A stretch of DNA of 64,000 bases, taken from positions 19,789,807 through 19,853,806 of the forward strand of contig OY783206.1 in NCBI GenBank assembly GCA_963678705.1. Reading direction: 5' to 3'. Made by a program: the position numbers and the translations under genes. Origin of the DNA: Panorpa germanica. Taxonomy: Eukaryota > Arthropoda > Insecta > Mecoptera > Panorpidae. Each line of letters begins with the position of its first letter. The stretch's first letter is position 1. Below are positions 1 through 11,594 of this stretch, one piece after another. A model generated the notes under the pieces. That model saw only the letters and a list, made by a program, of their open reading frames with translations. It searched no databases and was not told the DNA's origin.

Positions 1-344
1 TCAAGGAACAATAAAATTCCAATATTATGTCTGCCTTAGCAGGGTTAAATAAAATAAAAACTTATTATTCTTTGACTTGACTTGATTATTTCGACTACCA
101 ACTGCTACAAAACATTACGACAGCACTGACCTAATCAACAAATAACTGATGCACAAATACATTTCACGTCATACAAATATGGCCGACCACCTCTAGCGCT
201 AAAACTACAATTTAAGTTTTGAATTACTATATTTCCGTCAACATTTAGATATTTAATAAAATAGACACGCCAATACACATTTATTAACATCAATTTCAAT
301 CAACAATTGAAAAATCGACCACTAAAAAATGAGGACACAAGCCC
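1..344 (-). repeat. Family a MITE, copy a1, cut by window edge
   Basis: The 5' half of a family a element in reverse orientation, ending in the terminal inverted repeat GGACACAAGCCC followed by AT. It differs at only about two positions from the matching half of copy a4 (8396-9009), so these two copies are a young pair. No coding capacity. Its distal half lies left of the window. Confidence 0.85.
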
Positions 345-943
345 ATTATAGAAAATTGAGTCCTCTATCAAATTGATAAGAACTATTTTTAACGTACGAC
401 GCACTGGTAAGGAGATATTGCAAAAAATATCTTATCGAAATGATGGTTTTGAATCCGTCACTCCCAATAAAACCGTATAGTCTCTACCTGTATAACATTT
501 CAAAACGTATGAAGCAAATAACTATAGGTAGAACATGTTTTTAATTAAATTACTTGACCCATTGGCTTGAATTCAAGTTCGCTCGATTAATTTTAACCGG
601 TCTTTGTGAAAATTGTAATCGATTAATAGATTGTACACTGTTTTATTCATCAAAATCTAGCGAAGTTTACTTTTACGAATACGTGAGAAATATTAAAGTC
701 CTGATTCAATGACAGTGCAACAAAATGGACAATCAGAACCACAAATATCCAATTATTTTTTAATAATTATTTTTCATCGAAATGAAATCAATGAAATATG
801 GAAGAGTAGGTTATTTGGGGAGAGAGAGGGGGTTATAGAATACTCACAATTATTACAGTCGTCATGAATAATTAAAACGGATCAAATCAATTTATAGAAA
901 TCTATTCATTTGACGTAATTTCTATACTATCTCTTCTGTGAAT
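345..943. other. Intergenic/intron spacer with old MITE relics
   Basis: No open frame or exon-like stretch. About 640-780 resembles a decayed internal part of family a (a CAAATATCCAATTATTTTTTAATAA-like stretch). Probably intron of NOS, whose remaining 3' exons should lie left of the window. Confidence 0.5.
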
Positions 944-1855
944 GGGCTTATGTCCTCATTTTTTAGTGGTCGTTTTTTGAATAGTTGATTGAAATTGATA
1001 TTAATGTGTACTGGCGTGTCTATTTTATTAAATATCTAAATATTGACGGAGATATAGCAATTAAAAATTTGAATTGTAGTTTTAGCGCTAGAAATGGTCG
1101 ACCATATTTGTATGGCGTGAATGCATTTTAACGTCAGTTATTTATTGAGTAGGCCAATGCTGTGGTAATGTTTTGTAGCTGTTGGTAGTCAAATAATCAA
1201 GTCAAGTCAAAGAATAATAAGTTTTAATTTTATTTAACCCTGCTAAGGCAGACATAATATTGTAATTTTATTATTCCTTGAAATAGCTGTAAATAATATT
1301 TGATATTTTGATATATAAATACATATAGCAGAGATTTATGAGCTGTAAGGTTGGTAACCTGTAAACTTGTCAGAGTTCTGTCAAGAATATATCTCTTTTA
1401 CACTCTGTTGTATAAAAGAGATAGCAACTAGCGGTTGTGATGTCACATGCATTTGGAATGTGTACAATGTTGAATTCCTTTAATGATTAAAGAGACAAAA
1501 TGACTTTTTTAATTGTCAATATCTCTTAACACATAAGAAGTTATTAAAAAATAATTGAACATTTGAGGTTCTAGTAACCCACTTTATCAATAAATATGGT
1601 TGAAGTTACGAGAGTTTGGCGGTGACTCATATTTAAAACAAGTTGTGGGGTATAAACTGCTGATATAACTAAAAAGCACTGACTCATTTATTTTTCTATA
1701 ATGTATATAGAAACGAATAAGACAAAATTCATTATCGTATTATAAATATATACCGCTCTTATAACCTCTTTTAAGTATACGTCACCGTCACCGTCTATCG
1801 TGATTTTGACTTATAGTACATTTTTATAGAAATTTAAGATATAGGAGACAATCCC
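944..1855 (+). repeat. Family a MITE, copy a2, interrupted by a family b MITE
   Basis: Starts GGGCTTATGTCCTC and ends AGGAGACAATCCC, flanked by AT on each side. Collinear with the other family a copies until the CACTTTATCAATA segment, where a family b element (1595-1815) is inserted; the family a sequence resumes at TAGTACATTTTTATAG. Forms an inverted pair with a1. Confidence 0.85.
1595..1815 (+). mobile_element. Family b MITE (b1) inside family a copy a2
   Basis: About 215 bp, terminal inverted repeat close to TAGTTCAAATCACGAGAG. Comparison with uninterrupted family a copies suggests insertion at a TA dinucleotide, as for Tc1/mariner-type elements. Other copies lie at 9981-10198 and 51717-51905. 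Non-coding. Confidence 0.75.
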
Positions 1856-2101
1856 ATTATCATTTCTCTGTTGCAACAGAACGTAAAAATACGCCAAAAG
1901 AGTGCAATTGAACGTTAGAAACAACTTACAGCTGTCAAGAGCAACGAATAAAGTTTTGATATTATAAATGTGATAAATAAGGAAAAAGAAAATCAAATAT
2001 TTATTATTTTACAGATTTTGATGATTATTCTATTGCGTAAAAAAGATGACTAAAAATTAACAGAAATTAAAATTTGAAATTCGTCAACTTTTGGTTATTA
2101 C

Positions 2102-2312
2102 CCATAGTCCTATATTGTACCACCGCTACAGTGAGATGCAGTTGCTTGTGGTGTGCAACAGGAGCTGAAGAAATACTGTAAAATCTTGTCTGCAATGGCG
2201 TTAATTGGGCGCACAAAAGAGCAGAATGTGGAGAACAGGAAGGAAACTGTTCCAAAACCTCCAAAAGATGTGGGAAGCGACTGTGGCGCCAATCCTCATA
2301 AGCGGACGAATC
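2102..2312 (-). CDS. NOS: NOS exon: FAD-binding RxYS segment
   Basis: Last NOS exon seen in the window. It follows a TAG acceptor and reads DSSAYEDWR near its start, then a segment with [12 protein letters not shown], the RxYS motif that contacts the FAD pyrophosphate in the ferredoxin-reductase fold. The proposed donor is CTATGG|GTAATA, leaving phase 1; ending one base earlier is less likely because it breaks the GTAATA donor also used by another exon. The NADPH-binding exons that must follow were not found between 1 and 2101, which is repeats. Confidence 0.88.
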
Positions 2313-2383
2313 CTATAACACAAAAATACTTATTTAACAAAAACCAGTAACACTATTTATTTATTTTATCTGTATTTTCTCAC

Positions 2384-2581
2384 TGTTGCTAAAATTTCCA
2401 GTTCTTTTTTCTCGGTTTCGTTACTTGTGCATCCTGCTAAGTATTGGAGAAGTGCGGGAGGTGGAGGTGTCGTTATGTCCAGGAATCTAGATAGTAACGT
2501 CCTTAAGGAACACGCAGGAAGACGTTCGTGGGCAGCCCAATTTCTAACAACGCCGTTCGATGTGTGGTTCTCCTTTAATAC
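2384..2581 (-). CDS. NOS: NOS exon: reductase connecting/FAD domain
   Basis: 66 codons in phase 0 between a CAG acceptor and an ACA|GTGAGA donor. Residues [10 protein letters not shown] and the [12 protein letters not shown] block match the helical connecting domain of insect NOS reductases. The intron towards the next exon is only 71 bp. Confidence 0.9.
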
Positions 2582-2763
2582 CTGAAGCATATTTCGGATT
2601 TAATTATATCAGCAACTATAACAGCTACGGCAAAACTTTGTAATAAAATAATATGTATAAAAGTATTGTTAATATTTTTATAGAACATCATTTCCTTGTA
2701 AAAGTTATGGATTTTGAGTAAATCGTATATTTGTATAAGTTTGTGTATAACATGTTGCCTAAC

Positions 2764-2889
2764 CTGAAGTTCTTGAGGCGTATCCGGAGATTCAACGCCT
2801 TGCAATCGAGACAATATACCGGAAACAAGATCAGGACGATTTGCACAAAATACACCAACATGGTCACCTGGTTCATAATCAAGTTCACC
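2764..2889 (-). CDS. NOS: NOS exon: reductase FAD-domain start
   Basis: 42 codons, phase 0 at both ends, TTTTTTAG acceptor and CAG|GTTAGG donor. Begins GELDYEPGDHVGVF, the conserved YEPGDHVG strand found in NOS and cytochrome P450 reductase FAD domains. Confidence 0.92.
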
Positions 2890-2960
2890 CTAAAAAATAA
2901 ATATAATTAATAATTACAAATATATAATTAAACCAAAGACTCAAACCTGTACATTCAAAC

Positions 2961-3215
2961 CTGGATATCTGTAGAAGTATCTATCTCCAGAAGAAGAGTA
3001 CTTCCAGAAGCAGTACCTCCATGTAAATTAGTTTTTCTTATTAATTTACAGGCTACAGCTTTCTTTCCATGACATCTTCTTAAACTTGGTGCTAATGGCT
3101 CTAAAGGTGCTTGTACAAAACGCACAGTATCTGTTGATAAAGTTTCGGATTGCAGAGCCATTGTAGCTTCGAGGAAGGTGTCATCATCATCAAGACAAAA
3201 TGTTTCACAAGCCAG
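2961..3215 (-). CDS. NOS: NOS exon: FMN-to-FAD linker
   Basis: 85 codons, phase 0 at both ends, AATAG acceptor and CAG|GTTTGA donor. Reads LACETFCLDDDD at its start, LSTDTVRFV in the middle and a STLLLEIDTS strand near the end, matching the segment between the FMN domain and the YEPGDHVG strand. The middle is variable, as in other insects. The upstream intron contains NDC1 on the other strand. Confidence 0.9.
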
Positions 3216-3620
3216 CTATTAAAAAAAACAATTACTTTAAGCATTTCATACGTGAATTTATTAATTAAGAAACTTATAAGTTAATTTAAAGTATCCTGGG
3301 CTCAATTCTTATTTATATTGGTAAAGTAGATTACTCTTCAGTTTCAAAGCTTGGAAGAGATGGCGCCACATGTACTATTTGATAGCAATGACATTTCTAA
3401 AGCGCCCGCCATTCTAATACGTAATTATTTAGTCAGAATGTGTAACCGTTAATAATTTAAATTAAAAATAAATAAATAAACATTAATCTATGTTATTACA
3501 ATCTTAAAAATATATATACATAAGCACTTGTTATAATAAAGTTCATAGTATGTGTTTTGTTGAGAACATCTTTTAAATTTAAGTACCGACTGAAACTAAC
3601 CTAAAAACAGTGTTAAAAAA
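3216..3620. other. NDC1 5' region inside NOS intron
   Basis: 405 bp separate the NOS acceptor from the NDC1 start codon, so the NDC1 promoter and 5' UTR must lie here unless it has an upstream exon. No clear TATA box; AT-rich with no repeat I recognise. Confidence 0.5.
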
Positions 3621-5315
3621 ATGGAATATTATACAATAAAATCAGTTAGCTGTTCTAGACAATATTTGTGGCGAATTACAGATTCAATTCGCCAAAGTGC
3701 TCTAATAGAAATATTTTTTATATTTCTATTTCTAATACTAAACAATATCAGTATATTTAACCCCGTAACATCAATCTTAAATATATTAGGCAAATGCTAT
3801 TCTTGGGTAGTTATTTTTTATTTCCTCGCTCAACTATTACTAGTATTTGCTGTTGGTGTTATTTATGGCAAAGAATATATCTCTAAAAGTGTTGCAGTCC
3901 GTAATATATCAAGATTTAGAAAGACTTTTGGATTGTTCCAGACACACAACCTCGGAAAATGTATTGTGACAGTTATGCTTGGATTTACTTCATTTATTTT
4001 GTGTATGACACTCACAGAAGGGTTCTATCCGAATTCTAAAACCCCTTGCCTTAATGGGGGGCGCTTATATTGTATCGTGGAAGAACGATACTTCTACATA
4101 TTAGCTGGACCTTTTTGTGGTGTCTACTTCTTTTTAAAACACTATTTTGCAGACAATTTTATACGTTTCCCTGTAATACAACAAAAAGTGTTTGTCCAGC
4201 TGAAATCTAGCATTAATGTTCTCGCGAAAGAGAGCCTAAACGGTGCTTTTAAAGTGTGCCTTTACTACTTAATTTTTTATTTCATATTCGGTAGCTATAT
4301 CAACAACAATTTGCAGTATATCCTGGATGCAGGAGTGAGCGACACACCGTTGCACAAAATATACAAACTTTTAAATCCATTTTTAATCATACATTTACTT
4401 AAATTTAGTTTCGTTTTCTTATTTACAATGAATTTTATAAAAAGAATGTTTGTTATTAACATAACACAGAATTTACAGTTTCCTATCGATGAAAATGATA
4501 CCCCGGAAAACGGTATCATGCTTAAAGATGCTTTTAAATCAGATTCTCCAATTCTGCGAAGCCTTGCCTTTCAAGATTTGTTCATTTTATCGGAAAATCA
4601 ACCTGAGAGACGTGTTCAAATATTCACAATTTCGATTCCTGGAGGACATGGCCATAACTGGAAGAATATTTCAGAACCGTGCTTGAGTTTGATCAACTCA
4701 TTTATTGACAACATCCACAAACTAAGTGCAAACGCTAATACAGCAAAACCTACGGATGTGCGATACAACCGACGAAATCTTGTTAATGAACTAAAACTGA
4801 AACGATCTACAGAACTATATAATATCTTTGCATCTCCTGGAGATAATTCTGAGCAAGAAAACATCGAGAAGAGTATTCTCATCAAGCTTAAAGAGAAATT
4901 ATTCGCTGTGTATCTTGTAAACTACATTTTTGGAGATGTTAATTACAATAATTTGAGAGTAATTACAACGGAATCTCAGAATGTTGTGTGGGCCACTAGG
5001 AGTTTAGCAAATTTACTAAGCGTTTCGTTAACAGAAGATCGGTATGGCGTAACACACGAAGATTTTGAAAAAGTCGTTACTATTATATTGAAATTAAGAC
5101 AGGCTTTAAATATTTTGAATTTGTTGATTATGGATTATAATAAGGGTAACAATCAGAAGACCCCTGAAGGGAGGATTAAGTTGTCGATTGAAACTAATGT
5201 TAGGAGCTGCTTGTATTTGATTTCAGAGACCTATAAACCATATTTCCAAAGCTTGAGTTTGTCTGATGAAACTAGGAAGCAGCTTAAAAACTTTGCTTTG
5301 TGGAACGAAGGATAA
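3621..5315 (+). CDS. Ndc1: Nucleoporin NDC1, intronless, nested in NOS intron
   Basis: 564-residue integral membrane nucleoporin that anchors the nuclear pore complex in the nuclear envelope and helps pore insertion. About six hydrophobic segments are visible (roughly residues 27-46, 61-82, 112-130, 148-166, 209-229, 255-276), followed by a soluble C-terminal half carrying the family motif (about residues 312-355) with LAFQDLFILSE, an RR pair and PGGHGHNW. Length fits insect NDC1. The start is the first methionine, before a basic patch and the first membrane segment. A single uninterrupted exon, antisense to NOS; either a retrocopy that became the working gene or an ancestral intronless locus. 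A polyadenylation signal lies at 5463. Confidence 0.88.
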   Translation: MEYYTIKSVSCSRQYLWRITDSIRQSALIEIFFIFLFLILNNISIFNPVTSILNILGKCYSWVVIFYFLAQLLLVFAVGVIYGKEYISKSVAVRNISRFRKTFGLFQTHNLGKCIVTVMLGFTSFILCMTLTEGFYPNSKTPCLNGGRLYCIVEERYFYILAGPFCGVYFFLKHYFADNFIRFPVIQQKVFVQLKSSINVLAKESLNGAFKVCLYYLIFYFIFGSYINNNLQYILDAGVSDTPLHKIYKLLNPFLIIHLLKFSFVFLFTMNFIKRMFVINITQNLQFPIDENDTPENGIMLKDAFKSDSPILRSLAFQDLFILSENQPERRVQIFTISIPGGHGHNWKNISEPCLSLINSFIDNIHKLSANANTAKPTDVRYNRRNLVNELKLKRSTELYNIFASPGDNSEQENIEKSILIKLKEKLFAVYLVNYIFGDVNYNNLRVITTESQNVVWATRSLANLLSVSLTEDRYGVTHEDFEKVVTIILKLRQALNILNLLIMDYNKGNNQKTPEGRIKLSIETNVRSCLYLISETYKPYFQSLSLSDETRKQLKNFALWNEG

Positions 5316-6065
5316 ATTATTATGTTTATGCATTTAGTTTTCTAAATATAAAATTAACGACTGCTTTTCTTTTTATTTATAAATGTCTATGAAACATATT
5401 CATTAATTAGATAACTAATTTTATTTTTAAGTTAAAACATTTACTGTAATTTTGTTTGTTTTAATAAATTTGTATTAATTTTTTTTTTTAATTATTTGGA
5501 GAATATTTTTTTTATTTACCTACTGCTACTACAAAGTAAGCATAATTCAATAACTGTATAATATTTTTATAAATAAAATCAACATATTTTTGTAAAATAG
5601 TGTATTAATCTTTGTAACCTGCTTTATATATTATTACCTGGTAAACATGGATGTTACCTTACATTCATGTAATATTTTAGTTGATTAAAACCTTGTAATA
5701 TTGAATCCAAAAGAGTTATTTTATTTCTTTATTGCTATTCTAAAACCTGTTAATCCTAGACCTGGAATCCTTATGATTTTATAATCCTTAGAAGTTGTAC
5801 TTAACAGAAGTTTAATGAGTATGACAATGTACAGAAGGGTTATATCATTGTTATTCTTTTATAAACATTGTTATAGATAAATATAATAAATATTGAAAAC
5901 GAATTTATTTGCATGTTATTGTAGTTATTAATTAGCAAAGATCTAAACCACATAAAACAGAAAATTATCGCAATTTTTGTGCTCTTGAATCTTAAAATGT
6001 AAACTGTATTTTTGCACGTTGACAATTATAATTATATATTCGTTATTTATATAAGTTTAACTTAC
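5316..6065. other. NDC1 3' UTR and NOS intron remainder
   Basis: AATAAA at 5463-5468 is the best polyadenylation signal for NDC1, giving a 3' UTR of about 170 bp. The rest is AT-rich NOS intron with no repeat I recognise. Confidence 0.55.
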
Positions 6066-6240
6066 GTTAAAAACTTCAGGAGCCCATTTTCTAAACGCTT
6101 GTTCCTGCCCGCACATTTCATCACCGCAACCCATACGAAGAAGCCTCTCACCTCCTAGTTCACCTAGAAGATTATCTACATACCCACCAAAAGCACAGAA
6201 ATTTGGATAAGCACTAGATCCTAATGCAAAAACAGCAAAT
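6066..6240 (-). CDS. NOS: NOS exon: FMN domain, C-terminal half
   Basis: 175 bp, phase 2 in and 0 out, ATAG acceptor and AAC|GTAAGT donor. Contains [19 protein letters not shown] and [14 protein letters not shown], the flavodoxin-fold segment that packs on the FMN isoalloxazine ring. Extremely conserved, so identification is secure. Confidence 0.95.
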
Positions 6241-6336
6241 CTATAATCAAAAGAAATTATTTTTTTAGTTACTACCATCTATTGTTAAATACTTGTACTA
6301 AATGGTTTGTACTTTAAATAGATTGATTGATATTAC

Positions 6337-6513
6337 CTGACATTGCTAAGTGGTCCAAATGTATCATCAGATGCTGTATCTGTTACAGAGCCTCTTAAAG
6401 ATTCCAAACGATCTAATCTTCGTCCACTGCTTCGTGTATTACCGGTAGATGTTCGTGTAATCTCGGTTCGACTATGGGCTTTTATAAATGATTTTGAAGT
6501 TGCCATTGCCACG
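6337..6513 (-). CDS. NOS: NOS exon: FMN domain, variable insert
   Basis: 177 bp, phase 2 in and out, CAG acceptor and TCAG|GTAATA donor. Reads SKSFIKAHSR then RLDRLESLRGS and ends TFGPLSNV. This is the region where insect and neuronal-type NOS carry a serine/arginine-rich insert, linked to autoinhibition in vertebrate constitutive NOS; a similar role here is inference. Confidence 0.92.
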
Positions 6514-7246
6514 CTGAAAATATATATTTTATGAAACATAAACTTTTGTATATTTTTCAGGCGTTTTATCTTTTTTAATCCATTTTATATAAAATATATT
6601 TCATTACTCTTTAGTAAGTAGTACCGTACTTCAGATTTTAAATTAGATATTTATTGACACTTTAAAAACGATTAAATATTTTATAACAGCTTTTACTTTT
6701 CTTATTATCGGTAAAGTAGAACTCTAATTTTTTTTAATGTTGTAATTTTTTATGATGCTACCCTTGCTTTTTAAGAGGTAGGCATTTAAGTTAAAAAATT
6801 GGTCGATTAATATACGCATTTTTGCTAAGTGGTTTTATCTTAGAGTACTTTTTAGAATTTTTGTTAGGTTACAGTACTACTAGCGTATAATTATATACGA
6901 GTATATCGCTTTATTCCTCAGAAGGATTATATTTACAGCTAAATTCTCAACAACTAACGCCAGCAGACCTATATCTTGCTTTACAGATTACCTAATCAAT
7001 CTGAGATGCTTTAATTAGTGAATTTAATGAATTATAAAAAGGGAAGACCTCCCTGGACGGATATAATTGTGGAAAGATATCCTGGAAGATTCGAAATTGT
7101 ATTATTATTATCTAAAACATCTTTTGTTTTTTTAAATTATATTTAATCTTGCTTTATATTTGTACTTCCGCTTCAAACAATCAATTGATTCATTTCCGGG
7201 ATGTAATAACTAACATTTCCGCTGATAAACACATTTTCTTATAACT
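6514..7246. other. NOS intron, no recognised feature
   Basis: AT-rich. No open frame with protein-like composition and no repeat shared with the rest of the window that I can see. Confidence 0.5.
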
Positions 7247-7872
7247 AGCTTGTGTCCTATGTCTTAATTTCTATAAAAGTGTACTATATATTGATAAAGT
7301 GGGTTACTAGAACCTCAAATTTCCAAGTATTTTTTAATAACTCCTTATATTTCAGAAGATATTAACAATTAAGAAAGTCATTTTTTCCATTTAATTATTA
7401 AAGGGATTCAATGTTGTACACATTCCAAATGCTTGTGACATCACAACCGCTGCCAACGTTACAGCTCATAAATCTCTGCTATATGTATTTATATATCAAA
7501 ATATCAAATATTATTTACAGCTATTTCAAGGAACAATAAAATTTCAATATTATGTCTGCCGTAACAGGGTTAAATAAAATAAAAACTTATTATTCTTTGA
7601 CTTGACTTGATTATTTGACTACCAACAGCTACAGAACATTACCACAGCACTGACCTACTCAACAAATAACTGAAGTTAAAATGCATTTCACGTCACACAA
7701 ATATGGCCGACCATTTCTAGCGCTAAAACTAGAATTCAAATTTTTAATTGCTATATCTCCGTCAATATTTAGATATTTAATAAAATAGACACGCGCCAAT
7801 ACACACATTTATTAACATTAATTTCAATCAAGAATTGAAAAATCGACCACTAAAAAATGAGGACACAAGCCC
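7247..7872 (-). repeat. Family a MITE, copy a3
   Basis: Full-length copy in reverse orientation, from AGCTTGTGTCCTATG to GAGGACACAAGCCC. The left terminus has lost the initial GGG. Just to the right (7877-7915) is a second, diverged terminus ending ATGAGTTCACAAACCC from a related subfamily. Confidence 0.88.
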
Positions 7873-8395
7873 AATAAAAAATCGACCCCTAACAAATGAG
7901 TTCACAAACCCAGTGACTTAAAGATTGTATTGTTGGCTTATACACGAAAAATACATGGCAGTCTCAAACATGTTCAGAAGTCTGACGTAAGTTTGTACCC
8001 TATTATTCATACATTTTCTTTAAAGTCGAAAAAATCTACTGATTTTGCATAATTTCTTTTATTCAAGCTTTGAACCCACCAACATTTTTTAGCGAATAAA
8101 TTAACCCTCAAAGGTCTAGGACAATATATTATACTCGAATCCGTCTAACCCTTCAATACGCTTTGCTTTCATAAAATAAGCTGATCATTCGGTTAACCTG
8201 TCCAGACTTGTTTTTAAAAATGATAAATATTCAACACACAAACTCGTTTAAACTTTTGATAGATTCAATTAAATAAAATAAGAGTTAGGTTATTACAGTT
8301 ACTTGTTTACTATAACACAAATACTTGTTCAAGTTATATCTGTTTACATCTGGTTAGCAAGAGGTTACGACCAAATGAGAAACAGTTGCCTAAAT
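7873..8395. other. NOS intron with fragment of related MITE
   Basis: 7877-7915 is a stub of the family a relative whose terminus reads GTTCACAAACCC. The remainder is unassigned AT-rich sequence. Confidence 0.5.
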
Positions 8396-9009
8396 GGGTT
8401 TGTGTCCTATGTCTTAATTTTTATAAAAGTGTACTATATATTGATAAAGTTGGTTACTAGAACCTCAAATGTTCAATTATTTTTTAATAACTCCTTATAT
8501 GTTAAGAGATATTAACAATTAAAAAAGGTATTTTGTCTCTTTAATTATTAAATTGATTCAACGTTGTCAATCACAATCCTTGTGTAAGGTTACCAACCTT
8601 ACAGCTCATAAATCTCTGCTGTATGTATTTATATATCAAAATATCAAATATTATTTACAGCTATTTCAAGGAACAATAAAATTCCAATATTATGTCTGCC
8701 TTAGCAGGGTTAAATAAAATAAAAACTTATTATTCTTTGACTTGACTTGATTATTTCGACTACCAACTGCTACAAAACATTACGACAGCACTGACCTAAT
8801 CAACAAATAACTGATGCACAAATACATTTCACGTCATACAAATATGGCCGACCACCTCTAGCGCTAAAACTACAATTCAAGTTTTGAATTTCTATATTTC
8901 CGTCAACATTTAGATATTTAATAAAATAGACACGCCAATACACATTTATTAACATCAATTTCAATCAACAATTGAAAAATCGACCACTAAAAAATGAGGA
9001 CACAAGCCC
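8396..9009 (-). repeat. Family a MITE, copy a4
   Basis: Full-length reverse copy from GGGTTTGTGTCCTATG to GAGGACACAAGCCC. Its 5' half is almost identical to a1 and shares subfamily bases (GATGCACAAATACATTTC) not seen in the other copies. Confidence 0.88.
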
Positions 9010-9072
9010 ATTGTTTAAATTTTTTACATACCTCTCATTGAAACGAATAGGCTTGAGTACTCATTACGGGGC

Positions 9073-9510
9073 GATTGATTGAAATAGATGTTAATAAATG
9101 TGTATTGGCGTGTTTATTTTAATAAATGTCTAAATGTTGAAGGAGATATAGCAATTAAAAATTTGAATTGTAGTTTTAGTGCTACAGATGTCGGCCATAT
9201 ATATGACGTAACGTCTGTACTATTAATAGTAAGTGTTAAATATGCTAACTCTTTTACGCTCTGTTGTATATATTTTATTAACGTTTAAAATTTACGTTTT
9301 ATGCTATCTGTTTGTGTAAAAGAGATAGCAACTTAGAGGACGTGACGTCACATGTCTTGGAATGTTCTACAACGTTGAATCCCTTCAAGGGTCAAAATAT
9401 TTTTTTTAATTGCTAATATCTTTTTACATTTAGGTAGTTATTAAAAAATAATTGAACATTTGTGGTCCTAGTAACCCACTTTATCAATATATAGTACAGT
9501 TTTTTGCATA
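9073..9510 (+). repeat. Family a MITE, copy a5, truncated
   Basis: Forward copy lacking both termini. Starts at the GATTGATTGAAAT stretch and ends at CAATATATAGTACAG, with internal deletions. It lies 63 bp from a4 in opposite orientation, so the two could form a hairpin in NOS pre-mRNA. Confidence 0.75.
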
Positions 9511-9980
9511 AGAAACAGATGGACGCAGTGTAGTTATCAGTTTGATATCGTACTATTTAGCCGCTGTATTTATATACTGATATTCCACAGCAACTTGTCG
9601 ACGGGTTCTTAATACCATTTAATTGAGATTGATTTAAAATTAAACCTTTTTTTTAATTATCAACTTTTTTTAATTAGTGAAAGCTTTTTTAACATAGAAC
9701 CGCTTGTAATCCTGTGCTTTACACCAATTAACGCCTGGGGGTTAGTCAACGGTGTAATTAGAGAGTTTAAGATGATATAATGACGGCCCAAAATACGCTA
9801 AGTGGCAAATCAAAGCTAATCAAGGGATGAAAAGAAAGAAATATAGAAAGAATTAATTATTAATTTAGAAAAAATTGGTTTTTTGCTTGAAAAGTTTTTT
9901 TAATTGTTATTAATGTAAAATAGGCGGCTAAATATTTAGCAGGGAATGTACTTCCATGTATTATTTAACGTAATATTTGT
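9511..9980. other. NOS intron, no recognised feature
   Basis: Low-complexity AT-rich sequence between two MITEs; nothing supportable. Confidence 0.5.
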
Positions 9981-10198
9981 TATAGTTCAAATCACGAGAG
10001 TTCGGCGGCTACTAATACTTAAAACAAGTTGTGGAGTATACACTGCTGATATAACTAAAAAGCACTGACTCGCTTATTTTTTTATAATGTATATAGAAAC
10101 GAATAAGATAAAATTAATTATCGTATTATAGATTTATACCGCTCTTATAACCTCTTTTAAGTATAAGTCGCCGCCGAACTATCGTGATTTGGACTATA
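9981..10198 (+). mobile_element. Family b MITE (b2), full length
   Basis: 218 bp with inverted termini TATAGTTCAAATCACGAGAG at the left and a CTATCGTGATTTGGACTATA-type right end. Serves as the reference copy for the family. Non-coding. Confidence 0.8.
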
Positions 10199-10442
10199 TT
10201 TATCGTTACGTTTTATTATTTACCGAAGTTTAACATATTTCTGTTACATTGTCACTTTATAAACGTAAATGATATGTAAAATCTTTTACTAATATATTAA
10301 ATTAATATGTATCATTATATAATCTTACATAAAAAGCTTTATTAATGTCAGAAAATGTAAGCGTAGTATTTGGTGCTTTTTGTTTTTGTTTAGAGCCACT
10401 TTCCACTCTGTTGACAGTTTTAATAGTACCTCGGCCTCATGT

Positions 10443-10740
10443 ATGTCTAAAACACCGCTGCTTTATAAGTTTCTATGATTATTTGAGCACGTACTCAATT
10501 TAATATGCTGTAATCTCTAAAACCAAAACATCTAACTAAATATATTTGCAAATTTGTAAAGAGATTCCACAAATTACGTTCGTTTACGTAATTTTTGTGA
10601 AATTGAACCTTCCAAATATATGTTTTTAATTTGACATATTATTCTATATGTTTCTTAACATTGTTTTTCATACAGTTTTCAATTTGAAGACAATCTTTAA
10701 TTATTGGTCACGGTTTTCGAATAAGCGGTGTTTTAAAGAT
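10443..10740. mobile_element. Putative MITE with AAAACACCGC termini (family i)
   Basis: The left end TCTAAAACACCGCTGCTTTAT is inverted at the right as ATAAGCGGTGTTTTAAAGA with few mismatches, 298 bp apart. Only one copy in the window, so the call rests on the inverted repeat alone. Confidence 0.5.
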
Positions 10741-11594
10741 AGAATATAGTTTAACTTATCAATTTCGCTATAGATGCTGATCTGAAATAGCACTTAGTAC
10801 AATTATTTAATGATAAAAACCATAAGTGCGGAATAATGAAGCTGCAAGAAAGATGACAAACAAAGATCATATTTAATTAGTTAAAGTTTATATCCTGCCG
10901 GCCATAGATTAGTAATTAACTTATACTTTTTTAAAGCGATGTCGTGCCTGTATTAATGCCGGTGGCAAACAATTTGAACATTTACTATAATGTAAATAAT
11001 GTAAGAAATTTCATTACATTAATTTGTTTTAATTCATTCAACATTTTTCATCAACAAAAAACCTATTTTGAGTATTGTAACAGTGAAAACTATCAACAAC
11101 AACAATTTAATAAATTTGGTTCTTGTTTAGAAATAGTATGCATTATTTTTCTTTATTGCTAGTTATCTTGGAGTATTATACGATTTTGGAATTTTGGATA
11201 GTTTCTTCAATTTTTAAAAAATCTGGCCAAGGTAGTGTTCATATTTTTTTCTTTTTTACCACGATGAGTGAAAGTGGACTGCAAGTAAAAATCTTTAAAA
11301 ATTTTAGGGAAAAAAATAATTTAGAATAATTTTTATGTAAAAACTACAGACATTCTGTGATTTTTAATGGTTGTTGTGGATAGCAGTGCTACTTAGGTTG
11401 CCGATACAAAAAAGAAATCAGAAATATTTGAAAAATTGTGGTCATGGTAGTTAAAAACATGTTAATTTTGGAGAAATGAGATACATTTTTTTCTTGAGTA
11501 GTCATGAGCAGGTCCACTCTCTGGTGCCCCCTTATCGTTGAATTTTAGGACACATTGTATAAATAATTGTAAATATTAATTAAACGTGTCTTAC
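10741..11594. other. NOS intron, no recognised feature
   Basis: Two short open frames here (10944-11162, 11123-11329) have AT-driven composition and no recognisable protein; I do not treat them as genes. Confidence 0.5.
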
